Of a stretch of 64,000 bases of DNA, positions 53,927 through 63,967 are shown piece by piece. How positions within the stretch are numbered: position 1 is the first letter of the stretch; each line of letters begins with the position of its first letter. The stretch spans positions 86,250-150,249 of the forward strand of contig JABLUY010000066.1 of assembly GCA_013306675.1 (NCBI GenBank). Reading direction: 5' to 3'. This stretch comes from Thraustochytrium sp. TN22. Lineage: Eukaryota; Sar; Bigyra; Thraustochytrida; Thraustochytriidae. Made by a program: the position numbers and the translations under genes. The notes beneath the pieces are model-generated. The model was given only the letters and a program-made list of their open reading frames with translations. It made no database searches and was not told the origin of the DNA.

Positions 53927-55497
53927 TCTTCCGCCCCGCTTCGCGGCGCGCTGGCTGGCCACACTCGTCATCTGACCGTACTGGTACCCTGAAGTAAGTT
54001 CTGTAAGCCGCCCTGGGCATCGAGTCGCCACGGTTGACGAATCGTCCGCCGCGCGCGTGCGCGCCTTTTAGCGAGCGCTCCTTTGCCTTCAGCAGCTTTG
54101 CTTTCCTCGCGCTCGTGCTCGTGCGTGCTCTCGCGGCCGCGCGCTCGGAGTCGGCGGCCCCCCGCCCCCGCGGTCTGTGAGCGGGCGAGCGAGCGAGCGC
54201 GTTCTTGCCGCGCGCGACCTGCGCGCGAGGCGACGCGCCGCCCACCACTGCACTGCCAACGCGCCGCTGGATTACGGCCGAACCGCCAGCCTCGGCGCCA
54301 AGCCGAGACTCGGACGCGCACGAGCAAGCCCGGCTGGCCAACTTGAACTTCAAGAAGACTCGCGACTCGCGAGGCGCTGCGCCGGGCCTTGGCCAGCGGT
54401 TCCTTGCGGATGCTTGAACTGAGCCCGACCTTGCATTACGGCTGCCCAGCTGCTCGGCACTGCCCTGGGCCGCGCCAAAGCTGTAGCTTCACAAATGCGG
54501 GCGGGTCCCTGCACACGGGCCGCGCCTGGCGCGCTCGCCTAGCAAGCCCAGGAGGAGGTAGCCATAGCCTTAGGCACCTAATCGACGCGCCCGAAGAAGG
54601 CTGGAGGGCCGTGCCAAGGGAGGTGCAGTCTGCTTGACACAGACGTCGTGTCGAGCAAGGACACGCAAGCACGCAAGCAGACTAGGCCTGAGTTTGTTTG
54701 TTGCTTGGTGGCCCGGAGGGGAGGGCATCTGGCTCGCTTGGCTCGCTCCCTTGGCTCCCGCAGCACGCCTTGCTGCCAGTAGATCGACGCGGTGGCGGAT
54801 GCGACAGGCTGCGTTGCTTCTTGCTCGCTCGCTCCCTCGCCGCCATCCTTGCCGCTCAACTGCCCTCGGCTCGCTCGCTCGCTGGCGCGATCAAGATTCA
54901 AGGCCGACGCGCCGCTGTGGCGAGCCCGCACGGCGCACGCACACTGGACCGTCAGGGCTTTGCTTCACAGGCGTGGAGCGAGAGTGAGCGCGCCTGGCCG
55001 CAGCCCTCAAAAGTTCGGGGCTCCAGCGCAAAGCTCGGTGCCCACCTGACCCTGACTGCGGACCACCTGGAAAGCCTCCCGGACCTCGGAGCTTCCCGCA
55101 AGCGGATTCCACCCTTGTTGGCCCACAATCTGCCACTGGTTGGCACGCGCTATCTGCAGGCTCCTTGGCACTGCACTCCCTGGAGACAAGCTTCCCGAGG
55201 TCTGCGCTCGCCGGTCCCATCGTGGCGCCCGGATCGCTGCAAAGTCAACACGAGAAGCGCTCTGCTCGCTCGCGTGCTTCTTCGCTTCGAGGCTCATTCT
55301 TCGCTTCGAAGGCGCCTCCTGCGCACCCGTTCGGGCTGGCTGGCTGGCTGCTGGCTGCAGCCAGACAGCGCGCGCGATCCTCGCTGGCGTCGGCGTCTGT
55401 CGCGCGGCCGCAGCGCGAGCCTGGAGCGCGCGGGCCAAGCCAAGTACGCATCGTCGGTCAACCCTAGGCTGGCTCGAGCGGGCTGGCCGGCCCCAGG

Positions 55498-56150
55498 AGG
55501 CGCCTCGCTTGGCTTAACGTTAACTTAGAAGACCGGATGCCACCACGGACCCGAACTCTTGCGAGGCTCTCTGAGCAGCGGGCGACGCGCCATACAGTAG
55601 TGCACGCAAGCCAAGCTCGTGGCTGCCGGTGTAAACCCGTCCAGCAGTCCCTTGCACCCTGGGAACTGCAGGTGGTTGCGGACGCGATGTCTGGGCAGGA
55701 GGCGCCTCGCTTGGCTCGAGGAGAAGACCGGAGTGCCGCGCCGTCACCGACCCGAAACTCTTGAGAAGCTCTCGGAGCGGCGGGCGACGCGCCATCGAGT
55801 GTACGCAAGCCTGGCCCGTGGCTGCCGGTGTGAAGCCGTGCGCAGCATTGTCCAGCAGTCCCTAGTACCCTGAGAGCTGCAGGTGGCTGCAGAGCTTTGA
55901 CTGTGAGTGCAGATCTTTGGTGCGATTGTCTTGGCAGGAGGCACCTCGCTTGGCTCGACGAGAAGGCCGGAGCGCCGCGCCGCCACGGACCCGAAACTCT
56001 TGCGAGGCTCTCTGAGCGGCGCGCCGACGCGCCATCGAGTGCACGCAAGCCTGGCCCGTGGCTGTCGGTGCGAAGCCGTGCGCAGCATTGGTACTACTGC
56101 AGATGGCTGCAGAGCTCTGGCTACAGATCTTTGGTACAAATTCCGTGCAA
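55498..56150. repeat. Three-copy tandem repeat, about 200-240 bp per unit
   Basis: Units start near 55498, 55697 and 55935. Each begins with GGAGGC(G/A)CCTCGCTTGGCT, followed by ACCCGAA(A)CTCTTG, GCGACGCGCCAT, ACGCAAGCC and GTGGCTG(C/T)CGGTG. Units 2 and 3 are most alike and extend to AGATCTTTGGT. Long open frames across the array on the minus strand are a product of the repeat period, and no known protein was recognised. Confidence 0.85.
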
Positions 56151-56290
56151 TGAGGTGGTGCGAGGATGAAGCGAAAATTCGTAACAAATTGCACGCTGCT
56201 GTAAGTTACAAGAAAGCAAGCGGCAAGGTCCATGCAAGCAGATTCTCGATGCTGAACGCCGACGAGCTTTCAAACAAAGTTCGAAGCTGA
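56150..56290 (+). pseudogene. Short lower-GC open frame, possible exon or element remnant
   Basis: 47 codons from ATG (MRWCEDEAKIRNKLH...) to TGA, continuing an open frame from the repeat array. Composition is much less GC-rich than real genes here, and the peptide looks protein-like (charged, few Arg/Ala runs). No family was recognised. It could be a decayed transposable-element fragment or part of an unannotated exon. Confidence 0.25.
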
Positions 56291-57506
56291 ATTTTACTGA
56301 AAAGGTGGTCGCGGCGCGGTGCTGCATCGGCGCACATGTTGGTCTACTCGACTTTACTGGACCCTGGCGAAGGAAGTTATGCACGATCTGAGTCCGTCAG
56401 GCGAATGCGGGCTCGGGCGCGGAGACAATGGAGGCCCGCGGCCGTTGGCGTCAGCCACCGGAGCCGAGCCGCGCCGGCGCCGGCCAGGCTGCTATCTAGC
56501 TAGCATGTGTGCGCATCTCCCTGCACCGGTACAGTGTGGGGTGTCAGACCAAGGAGTCTCCTGGCGCAGGCGGGAAGAAACAGGAAGCAGAATGACTCGC
56601 TCCGGAGCCCGGATGGCTGCAGCCGGAGCTATCCTGGTCAGGTGCACCGTGCAGGCCACCTGGCCACGGCCGGCAGCTGGGGCGAACTGCCGCTTACCGG
56701 GGCGGTGCGGCTCGGCGACTCGCGACCGCTGCGACCACTGGCAGCCAGCACCGCGCGGGGCTGGCCGCGCTCACTGGCACCAGCACCAGCACCGCAAGGC
56801 AGGCGCCTCCCACACTGTACCGCTCATGGTGATACCAAACGAGCGCGCCTTCGCCACCATACATTCACTGCCAGAGCAGCGCCATGCCGCAGCCTGAGCC
56901 GCGTGCTTGGTTGGTCCTGTCGGACGAGAGAGGCTCCAAGCTCCTCCTCAGCTAGCTGAGCTAGCCAGCCACCGGCCAGTCCCACCGCTGCGGAAACCGC
57001 GACCTCCTCCTGCTTTGCTGCTCCAAAGCTCGTCGGCACCGATCCACCGAGGCCACGGACTGGCGGACCCTGGCTCAGCTACGGCCTTGAATCCCACAGC
57101 AGTCCACAGCTCGGCGATCGAGCGCTGGGCGCCCGTGGGCCACACTGCCACAGAGCCTGGATTCGAGCACGCATGGGAGTACTCAGTACGCACTGCCGCC
57201 TACGAGAGGCTGTTGACCACAATGTGCTGTCTGTGAGCGGCGAGCTCACAGCGGCCGGGTGGCGCGCGTGCCAGCGACTGTTGGACCGGCGCATCCGAGT
57301 CGAGTCGCTTTAGAGCTACTAGCCAGCCTAAGCTAGGCTGCCTGCTCGCCGCGCTGGCTGCAGCTTGCTGGCTGCCTAGCGTACGTTCGTGAGCCGGGCC
57401 CGCGGCCCGACGCCTGTCGCGTCTCGGCGTCTGTTGGCAGCAGGCTGCCAGCAGCCTGCAGTAACAGCGCACAGGCTGCTACGAATCACGCTTGCGTCGC
57501 GTTGCC

Positions 57507-57562
57507 TGGCGTCGCCCGGCGTTGCCTGGCGTCGCCTGGCGTCGCCTGGCGTCGTCTCTGGC
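57507..57562. repeat. 10-bp tandem repeat (GTCGCCTGGC units)
   Basis: Five to six imperfect decamers, ending with a degenerate copy. Confidence 0.8.
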
Positions 57563-57914
57563 GTCGCATGGCTCACTCGCTTTCTTTGACGGTGACTGAG
57601 CGTGACTCGGCCTCGGTCGCACGAGCATTCGTCGTCGCGCAAGCACCTGTCGACTTGGAGCTTGGCCCCCGGAAGAGAAAATTGAGTTGATCTTGGGGTC
57701 TCTTATCATCGCGCAGTATGGCGGAAGCTTTGGTTTTGGAGCGTGGCGAGGTTCGTGCGCTCCTCCTGGGCCACCAGGTGGAGCTCGAGGCCGAACGTGA
57801 GGAGATGGATGGACAAGTGCCCCATCCGAGTCGCTCGCTTGAAAAACCCAGTCAAACTTACGCATGGCTCTTTCATTCGGCTCACTGTCCTGCTTCTTCC
57901 TCTGTTACTCACGC

Positions 57915-59654
57915 CTACTCCTGCTCTGCACTAGCGGCGATGCGGAGGCGCGCGGTCTTGTCGGCGTTGGTGACGCGCGTGAGGAGGACGAGCACGTCAC
58001 GGTCCTCATCAAAATCGGGGAGGAGCTTCATCTTGACGCCCGTGTGCGCCTCGATGGCGAGAATGAGCTTGACCTCATGCGGCGTAATGAGCGTGAGGGC
58101 GAGGCCGGCGCGGCCGGCGCGCGCTGTGCGGCCCACGCGGTGAATGTAGTCCTCAGGGCTGCGAGGAACGTCGTAGTTGATGACGAGGTCGACCTGCGGG
58201 ATGTCAAGGCCGCGCGACGCGACATCTGTGGCCACCAGCACCGAGGTGGTGCGCTGCCGGAACTTGCCGAGCGCCGCCATGCGGCGGTCCTGCTTCAGGC
58301 CCGAGTGCAGGATGGAGCAGTTGACCTGGAGGTCACGCAGCGTCTCGCCTACCTGCTGGCACGATTTCCGCGATGCGACGAAGATGACAATCAGCTTGGC
58401 GCGCGGCCGCTCAAAGCCCGGCTCGGACTGCGAGGTGATGAGCTCGTTGGCCTCGGCCATGGCAGCCTTGGCCGCGCCGCCGCCGCCGCCGCGGCCACCG
58501 GCGCGCCGCTTGCGCGCCAGCTCGGCACCCGGCTGCAGCGGGCCGTCCTCTAGGATCGGGCCCAGCCGCCGTAAGGCGTACGCCAGGTACGCGAGCTTGA
58601 CTTGCCTGGGCGCCAGCAGATAGCGCTCCTCCAGGCCGGCAGGCGTGGTCTCGCGTGCCTCGGCCGCGAACTCAAACACCTCTCGCTTGCCCTTGGTCGT
58701 GGCGCGCTTCGCCGCGTCCAGCGCATCTGTCAGCGTTGCAGAGTACAGCAGCGTCTGCCGTTCGGACGGCACGGCGCGGAAGAGCGCGCCGAGGTCCGCC
58801 GCGAAGTCCGGGTCCACGAGACGGTCCGCCTCATCCAGGACCACAAAGGCCACGCGGTCCAGTTTGGGCGGCTCCGGCCCGTTGATCGCCGCGCTCAGCC
58901 GCCCTGGCGTGCCGACGATCACATGCGGCCGCCGCGCCAGCGCCGTGGCGAGCTCCACCTGGTTCGTGCCGCCCACCACCACGCAGCACCGGAGCCGCAG
59001 GTCTGCGCCCAGCGCGTTGAACTGGTCCGCGATCTGGAACGCCAGCTCGCGCGTCGGCGTCATCACCACCGCGTAAACGCCATACACGTCGAGCGCCAGC
59101 TGGTTCAGAATCGGCAACGCAAACGCCGCCGTCTTGCCGCTGCCCGTCGGCGCGCTGCCCAGCACGTTGCACCCTGCCAGCGTCGCTGGCACGCACGCCT
59201 GCTGCACGCGCGTCGGCTCGCGCATACCCAGCCGCGCGCACGCGCTGCACAACCACTCGCTCAGGCCCAGCGCGCGAAAGCTCCACGCGCCGTCCTCCTC
59301 CGCCTTCCGCTGCAGTTCTTTCATGCGCCGCCGCTGTCGCGCCTGCGTCTTCCCCTCCATCTCCATCTGCACCTGCACCGGCTGCGCGTCCGCTTCCGCC
59401 CCTGCCTCCGCCTCCACGTGCGCGCTCGTCTTGTCGTGCTTGGCTGCCTCCTCCTTCTTGGCCTTGCCGTCCTTGCCGCTCTTGCCGCCCATGGACTTGG
59501 CGCCCGGGCGTTTACGTCCGAAAAGGCTCACGCCGCCGCCGCCGCCGCCGCCGCCGCCGCTCGCCGTCGCCTCGCTGCCCTCGGAGCCGTCGCTGGACGC
59601 GCTCGCGGCGCTGCGTGAGCGCTTGCGCCCCGCGGCGGCCCCACGCCCGCCCAT
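57915..59654 (-). CDS. DDX49: DEAD-box RNA helicase DDX49/Dbp8
   Basis: 579 residues from the ATG at 59654. A Gly-run and Lys/Glu-rich tail of about 115 residues precedes the core. The Q-motif region (LGMREPTRVQQACVP), motif I APTGSGKT (residues 168-175), Ia PTRELAFQ, DEAD, SAT, and the RecA2 motifs ATDVASRGLDIP and HRVGRTARAG are all intact. The wording around GLSEWL, DVYGVYAVVMTPTREL and RYLLAPRQVK matches DDX49/Dbp8, a nucleolar helicase needed for 18S rRNA maturation. An insertion of about 50 residues rich in Gly and Ala sits between the two RecA lobes. Its promoter side faces the DIX-ELMO gene, 314 bp away. Confidence 0.95.
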   Translation of the reverse strand: MGGRGAAAGRKRSRSAASASSDGSEGSEATASGGGGGGGGGVSLFGRKRPGAKSMGGKSGKDGKAKKEEAAKHDKTSAHVEAEAGAEADAQPVQVQMEMEGKTQARQRRRMKELQRKAEEDGAWSFRALGLSEWLCSACARLGMREPTRVQQACVPATLAGCNVLGSAPTGSGKTAAFALPILNQLALDVYGVYAVVMTPTRELAFQIADQFNALGADLRLRCCVVVGGTNQVELATALARRPHVIVGTPGRLSAAINGPEPPKLDRVAFVVLDEADRLVDPDFAADLGALFRAVPSERQTLLYSATLTDALDAAKRATTKGKREVFEFAAEARETTPAGLEERYLLAPRQVKLAYLAYALRRLGPILEDGPLQPGAELARKRRAGGRGGGGGAAKAAMAEANELITSQSEPGFERPRAKLIVIFVASRKSCQQVGETLRDLQVNCSILHSGLKQDRRMAALGKFRQRTTSVLVATDVASRGLDIPQVDLVINYDVPRSPEDYIHRVGRTARAGRAGLALTLITPHEVKLILAIEAHTGVKMKLLPDFDEDRDVLVLLTRVTNADKTARLRIAASAEQE

Positions 59655-59968
59655 GCTCCTTGCCCTGGGTCTCAGCCTGATTTGCAGCCGGGCCGCGGCC
59701 AGGACGGCCTGGTCTCGCTGCTCCCGACGCGCGCCTCGCGCGCCTCACGCGCCGCGCCGCGCCGCGCAGGGCCTGCGGTTCTGCGCCGCCACGCACCGCT
59801 CGCACGGCCACCGCCGCCGAGCGAGCGCTCGGCGCTCGCTCGCTCGCCGCACCAGGGCGGCGCTGCCAGAAGCAGCAGAAGCAGAGCGACCTGCAGCGAC
59901 GCGGCGCGCAGCGCGCGGCGGCAGCGGTGGCAGCAGCGGCGGCGGCGGCGGCAGCAGCGGCGGCGGCC
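59655..59968. other. Divergent promoter region
   Basis: 314 bp between the DDX49 and DIX-ELMO start codons, very GC-rich with GCGGCG runs next to the DIX-ELMO ATG. Probably a shared bidirectional promoter; no gene. Confidence 0.55.
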
Positions 59969-61576
59969 ATGCTCGTGCTGTACGAGGTTTGCGCGGCCGA
60001 GGACCCGCCGGCGGCCGCCTGGCGCGAGGTGGCGGCCTTCAGGTACGAGCGCAGCGCGGCACTCACGCTGGCGACGCTGCGCGAGGCCTTCCCCGGTGAG
60101 TTGACTGCGAGCGAGCGCGAGAGACGCACGATTGCGCACGACGAGGCAAGGTTGGCTCGGGGCTGACGCAGAAAAGTTGGACTCGTCGCAGAGCTCGGCG
60201 AGTTCCACTTCAGGGCCAAGGTCGTGGCGCCCAACGGCGCGCCGGCTTGGCAGGACCTCGTGCGCGACGACCAGGAGGTGCCGCGCGCCCCAGACGGCGG
60301 TCCGCCGCACGTGCGGGCGCTCCCGCTCAACTACGAATCGCCCGACGAGCACGAGCACGAGCATGAGCATGAGCATGAGCATGAGCACGAGTACGAGCAC
60401 GAACACGATGCTACGCCGGCGCCTGTCCTGCATGAAATGGAAACAGATGTGGGCAGCCGCTTCGATGAGGCGCCCGCCCGCGTGGCGAGCCGCAACAGCG
60501 CGCCGGGAAATGCCGCCGACGGCACCTTTGATCCATTCCAAACCGCCACCACGCCACCCCCAGCGGCCGTCGCGGCGGTTGGGGCAGAGCCATCTGGCGA
60601 GGACTTTGACGCCTTCTTCAACAACACAGCCAGCGCGGGGGAGGCCGGCGCGACGGCGGAGGACGACCCATTCTCGGCGTCGTCCTCGGGGGGAGATGAC
60701 TCAGACGAGGACTCCGATGAGGATTCGGACGAAGAGTCTTCCGAGGAAGAGGCGCGCGCCCGGCGGCACCACACTGGCCGGCCCGCCCCGACTGCGGCTG
60801 CAACGCCTCCCCCGGCGCCAGCCTCCTCGACTCCGGAGCGTTCCTCTGCGCGGGGCTACTTTGGCTCGCTCGCAAGTAGCTCGTTCGCCGGGAGCTCGTT
60901 CGCGAGCAGCGCCCTGGGAAGCAGCACGCTCTCGTTTTTGAAAAAGTCCGCAGCGGCCGCCATGACCATGGCGGGCGGCGCCACCGGCATGCCCAACACG
61001 CAGCAGCGCGGCGCTCTGGATGCGCTGGCGCGGCAGCTGCGCGCCCCCGTCGAAGCCGACAACGCAGAGCACGCCGACCTGCTGCGCGCGTGCTGGAAGG
61101 CCTGCTTCCCCAAGGAGCCCTTCGCGCGCAGCGGGCCGCAGTGGGTCGCACTGGGCTTTGCCAAGGAGAACCCGCTCAAGGACCGCGCCTTTTGGACGCA
61201 GCAGGGTGTCCTCGGCTTGCACTGCCTGGCGTACCACCTGGAACACAACCGCGGCGCGCTCGCCGCGGCGCGCCTGCCCGTGGTGCCGGCCCTCGCGCAG
61301 ATCAACGGCCACCTCGCCGACCAGTTCGGCCTCCGCTCCGCCTCGTATGCCTCGGCGGAGCGCCCCTTCTGGCCGCTCTTTGACATGGGCCCCGGCGCGT
61401 ACTACGAGCTGGTTTCCGTGGCGCTGCGCCTCGCCGAGGCCTCGCGCCCTTCCATGGACGAGGATGGGGCGGCGCTGGGCCGCGCTCTCGAACAGGTCTT
61501 TGCCATTCTCTCTCAGGGTCCGCCCAACGTGGGCGCATTTTACGAGCTCGCACGCGCCAACAAACTGCCGCTCTGA
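59969..61576 (+). CDS. DIX-like plus ELMO domain protein, 2 exons
   Basis: Exons 59969-60095 and 60192-61576 give 503 residues. The 96-nt phase-1 intron starts GTGAGT and ends GTCGCAG. The join makes LREAFPELGEFHF and keeps frame. Residues 1-90 read like a DIX fold (LTLATLREAFP, EFHFRAKV, WQDLVRDDQEVP), a head-to-tail polymerising module. The middle is disordered: an EH dipeptide run, then Ser/Asp/Glu-rich. Residues about 325-500 are an ELMO/CED-12 domain (LLRACWKACFP, GPQWVALGFAKENPLKD, GVLGLHCLAYHLEH), found in Rac-GEF partners and Arl GAPs. The ELMO call is firm and the DIX call moderate. The pairing suggests polymer-based clustering of a small-GTPase regulator. Confidence 0.85.
60349..60405 (+). 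repeat. Hexanucleotide repeat encoding Glu-His run
   Basis: GAGCAC/GAGCAT units in frame encode about nine EH dipeptides in the linker of the DIX-ELMO protein. Confidence 0.9.
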
Positions 61577-61876
61577 ATCAAAACTGCATGTGTATGTAAA
61601 GAAACCTTTTGAGGGAACCAACACATGTCTCTGCCATTGTCGCGACACGAGGGAGAGAGAGAAAGAAAGAGAGAAAAAAATGGTGATGTGCTGCTGTGTG
61701 AAGGAGGAGAGAAAGGGAGGACGAGAGTCTGCGCCTGTGTCTTCATGTCGCTGAGTGCTGGTGAGATGGATCCACATCCACCCCACGCACGCGCCTTGCT
61801 TGCCGTGTCTTGCTCCGCCGAAGCGAGTCGCTCAAGAGCTGTGTTTGTGGTGGTAGGCCTCGTAGGAACTCTCGAG
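61577..61876. other. Convergent intergenic spacer
   Basis: This lies between the DIX-ELMO and RNase T2 stops, with an AG-rich tract near 61652-61680. No gene. Confidence 0.6.
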
Positions 61877-62648
61877 CTAGACGGCGCACTGGCCGATCTT
61901 GAGGACGCGAATCTTGCCCTTGCAGGCGCCCGAATCGCAGTTGTTGCGGAAGCCGTTCATAATGTAGGGCGGGCAGTCGATCTGCTGGCCGACCTTCTCG
62001 ACGCCGTGGCGCTTCTCGGCCTTGGCCCAGCACGAGGTGACCTCCTCGAGCACGCACTTGTCCGAGACCTTGATGCCGACCTCGCGCACGTAAGCGCGAC
62101 GCAAATCCTCGGAAGCGATCTCGCCGCCGATGTTGTCCGAGATGATGCGCGGCGTGCCTTGGTCCGTCTTGGGCACCGCCAGCATCGTGCGCAGCGCCTC
62201 CTCAAAGTACAGCTTGGGCGGCATGCCGCTGCAAGTGCCGTGCTTCTTCCACTCGTGCTTGGCGAGCCCGCCGTGGTAGTTGGGCGCCAGCTTGAGCGCC
62301 AGCGGCGGGATGACCACCTTGTCGAACTTGGCCTCCACGCTGCAGTCTGCCGGGTACCGGCCATCCGCGCGCTTCTTCACGTACGCCGGCCACAGCCCAT
62401 GCAGCATCAGCTTCGAGCTCGACCACGCCTGCTCCACTGTTGCGCACCGCTCTCTGCGCCACGTCCAGCCCTCCCATCGTCAGTTTCGCCTCGTCACGCT
62501 TCGTCTCGTCCGAGTCGCCGCGCGCGTAGAGCGCCGCCACCCGTCCACGCGCCCCGCTGGGCTTGGCCACCTACGGCTTGAGGCAGCAGAAGTGCGCGGC
62601 CCACGACTGCGCCAGCAGATAGAAGTCGAAGTCGCCCGCGGCCGCCAT
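61877..62648 (-). CDS. RNase T2 family ribonuclease, 2 exons
   Basis: Exons on the minus strand are 62648-62575 and 62453-61877, giving 216 residues. The 121-nt phase-2 intron (62454-62574) starts GTAGGT and ends GCAG. The join reads FCCLKPERCATVEQAW, restoring the cysteine spacing of T2 enzymes. Exon 1 has FDFYLLAQSW, the conserved first strand. CAS I is LMLHGLWP (H43) and CAS II is KHEWKKHGTC (H91, E92, H96), so the active site is intact. T2 enzymes cut RNA through a 2',3'-cyclic phosphate, normally in lysosomes/vacuoles or outside the cell. Oddly, the first ATG lies only a few residues before the fold and encodes no signal peptide. An undetected upstream exon or a non-secreted form are the options. 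Confidence 0.9.
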
Positions 62649-62884
62649 CGTCCTCCTCTCCTCTCCTCTGCCGCTGCCGCTGCAGCTGCCGTCGCCGCCG
62701 CCGCCGCCGCCGCCGCGCTCCTTGCCCGCGCGCGGCCTGCCTCGCCCCTTGCAGCTCTGCCTTGCAGTGCCGCGCAGCCTGAGAGAAGCCGCCGTACAGT
62801 TATTATTAGCTGGAGCCCATCCGGCAGCCAAGAAACCACGCGTCCGCGAGCGCGGTCTCGCAGCCGCAGCAGCCTGAGGCACGC

Positions 62885-62906
62885 AGGCGAGGCGAGGCGA
62901 GGCGAG
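62885..62906. repeat. (GGCGA)n pentanucleotide array
   Basis: Four units, same motif as at 52698-52740. Confidence 0.8.
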
Positions 62907-63310
62907 CCTGACGTGTGAGGCAGCCTGAGGTGAGGCTGGCTGGGTCTGGCCGGGGAGGCGCGGCAGGGTCAGTGGTGATGGGCCTGATTGGCAGTCCGAG
63001 TCGCGGCACTGGCACCGCCCTTCGGCTCGGCGGGGGTGCGCGCGCACACCTACGATCCCGGCACGCGCCTCTCATCATTACTGCGCATTACTGCAGTGGC
63101 GTGCAGTGGCAGAAAGGGCAGGCAAGGGCAGAAAGGCGCAAAGGCGCAGAAAGCGCAAAAGGCGCGGAAGGTAGGGCTGTGCTTGGTCGTCCTTGCCAGC
63201 GCACTGCAGGCCGTGCTGCCAGTGGCGGCTGTCGTCGTCGTCGTCGTCGCCGAAGCTGCCAGAGACCGTCCAGCTCTCGCGGCGGCTGGCACTGCGCTGC
63301 CTGCCACCGC

Positions 63311-63346
63311 TCTGCACTGCACTGCACTGCACTGCACTGCACTGCG
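63311..63346. repeat. (TGCAC)n pentanucleotide array
   Basis: About seven CTGCA/CACTG-type pentamers in perfect tandem. Confidence 0.9.
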
Positions 63347-63967
63347 CAGGCCGCTCGTGGTCGCTTTCGCGCAGCACGTTTGCGTCACTCCCGAGCCCAG
63401 CCCGCGCCGCCTCGCTTCGGCCCGGGCTCGCTGCGGCTGCTGCAGACTGCAGTGCCACTGCCGCCGCCCGCCCAGCCAGTGCTCCAAGCCCACTGCCCGC
63501 AGCAGGACCTGAGCAGGTGGCTCGCTACCGCCACTCGCAGAGTCGCACTGGCAGCAGCTGGCCGCCGCCAGCGCCTCCAAGTTCCTTTCCCTCCAGCCCG
63601 TTCCCCGCCGCCTGGCAGCGCTTGTGCCCGTGCTTGTTCAAAGCCTTGTTGTCCTTGTGCTTGTGCTTGCCTGCCAAGGCTTCCAAGCAAGCGGCGCCGC
63701 GGCCGGCCGGGCCGGGAGCGCCGCGAGCCCGCGGCGCAGGCGCCCGCGCGGCAGCCGCGCGCAGGGGCGGCGCGCGGCGAGAGGGGCGCTCGCCCAGCCT
63801 CGGGCCTGGACGGCGCGAGCGCGCGCGAACGAGGAGGCAGGCGAGGCGGGGAGGGAGAGGGAGAGAAGGAAGGGGCAGGACACGAGCAACAAGCAAGCAA
63901 GCACAAGCACGCAAACTCGCTACCTGGTGCCCGCGACCACCCCGCCCGCGCCCTCCGCTCCGCCCCG

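Larger units (their letters stand above)
51751..57914. other. 6.2-kb gene-poor, repeat-rich region
   Basis: No convincing coding sequence was found. Up to about 54.4 kb it is dominated by GGCGA, CCGTG/CCGCG, AGCC and GAGCA simple arrays. From about 54.4 to 55.5 kb it is unique-looking. From 55.5 to 56.15 kb there is a three-copy repeat. From 56.15 to 56.4 kb it is distinctly less GC-rich with a short open frame. A 10-bp tandem repeat lies near 57.5 kb. Open frames overlap on both strands, mostly begin at GTG/TTG and show no domain. Confidence 0.6.

Noticed and set aside
54698-55528. 276-codon plus-strand frame in the gene-poor region
   Set aside because: No recognisable motif; it runs through low-complexity DNA into the repeat array and has open competitors on the other strand.
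55464-56233. Overlapping minus-strand frames of 123-194 codons with repeated peptides
   Set aside because: Peptide repetition follows from the three-copy DNA repeat; no known domain and no consistent start.
57718-58143. Plus-strand ATG frame of 141 codons
   Set aside because: Its first 40 codons look protein-like, but most of it is antisense to the DDX49 C-terminus and no splice partner was found.
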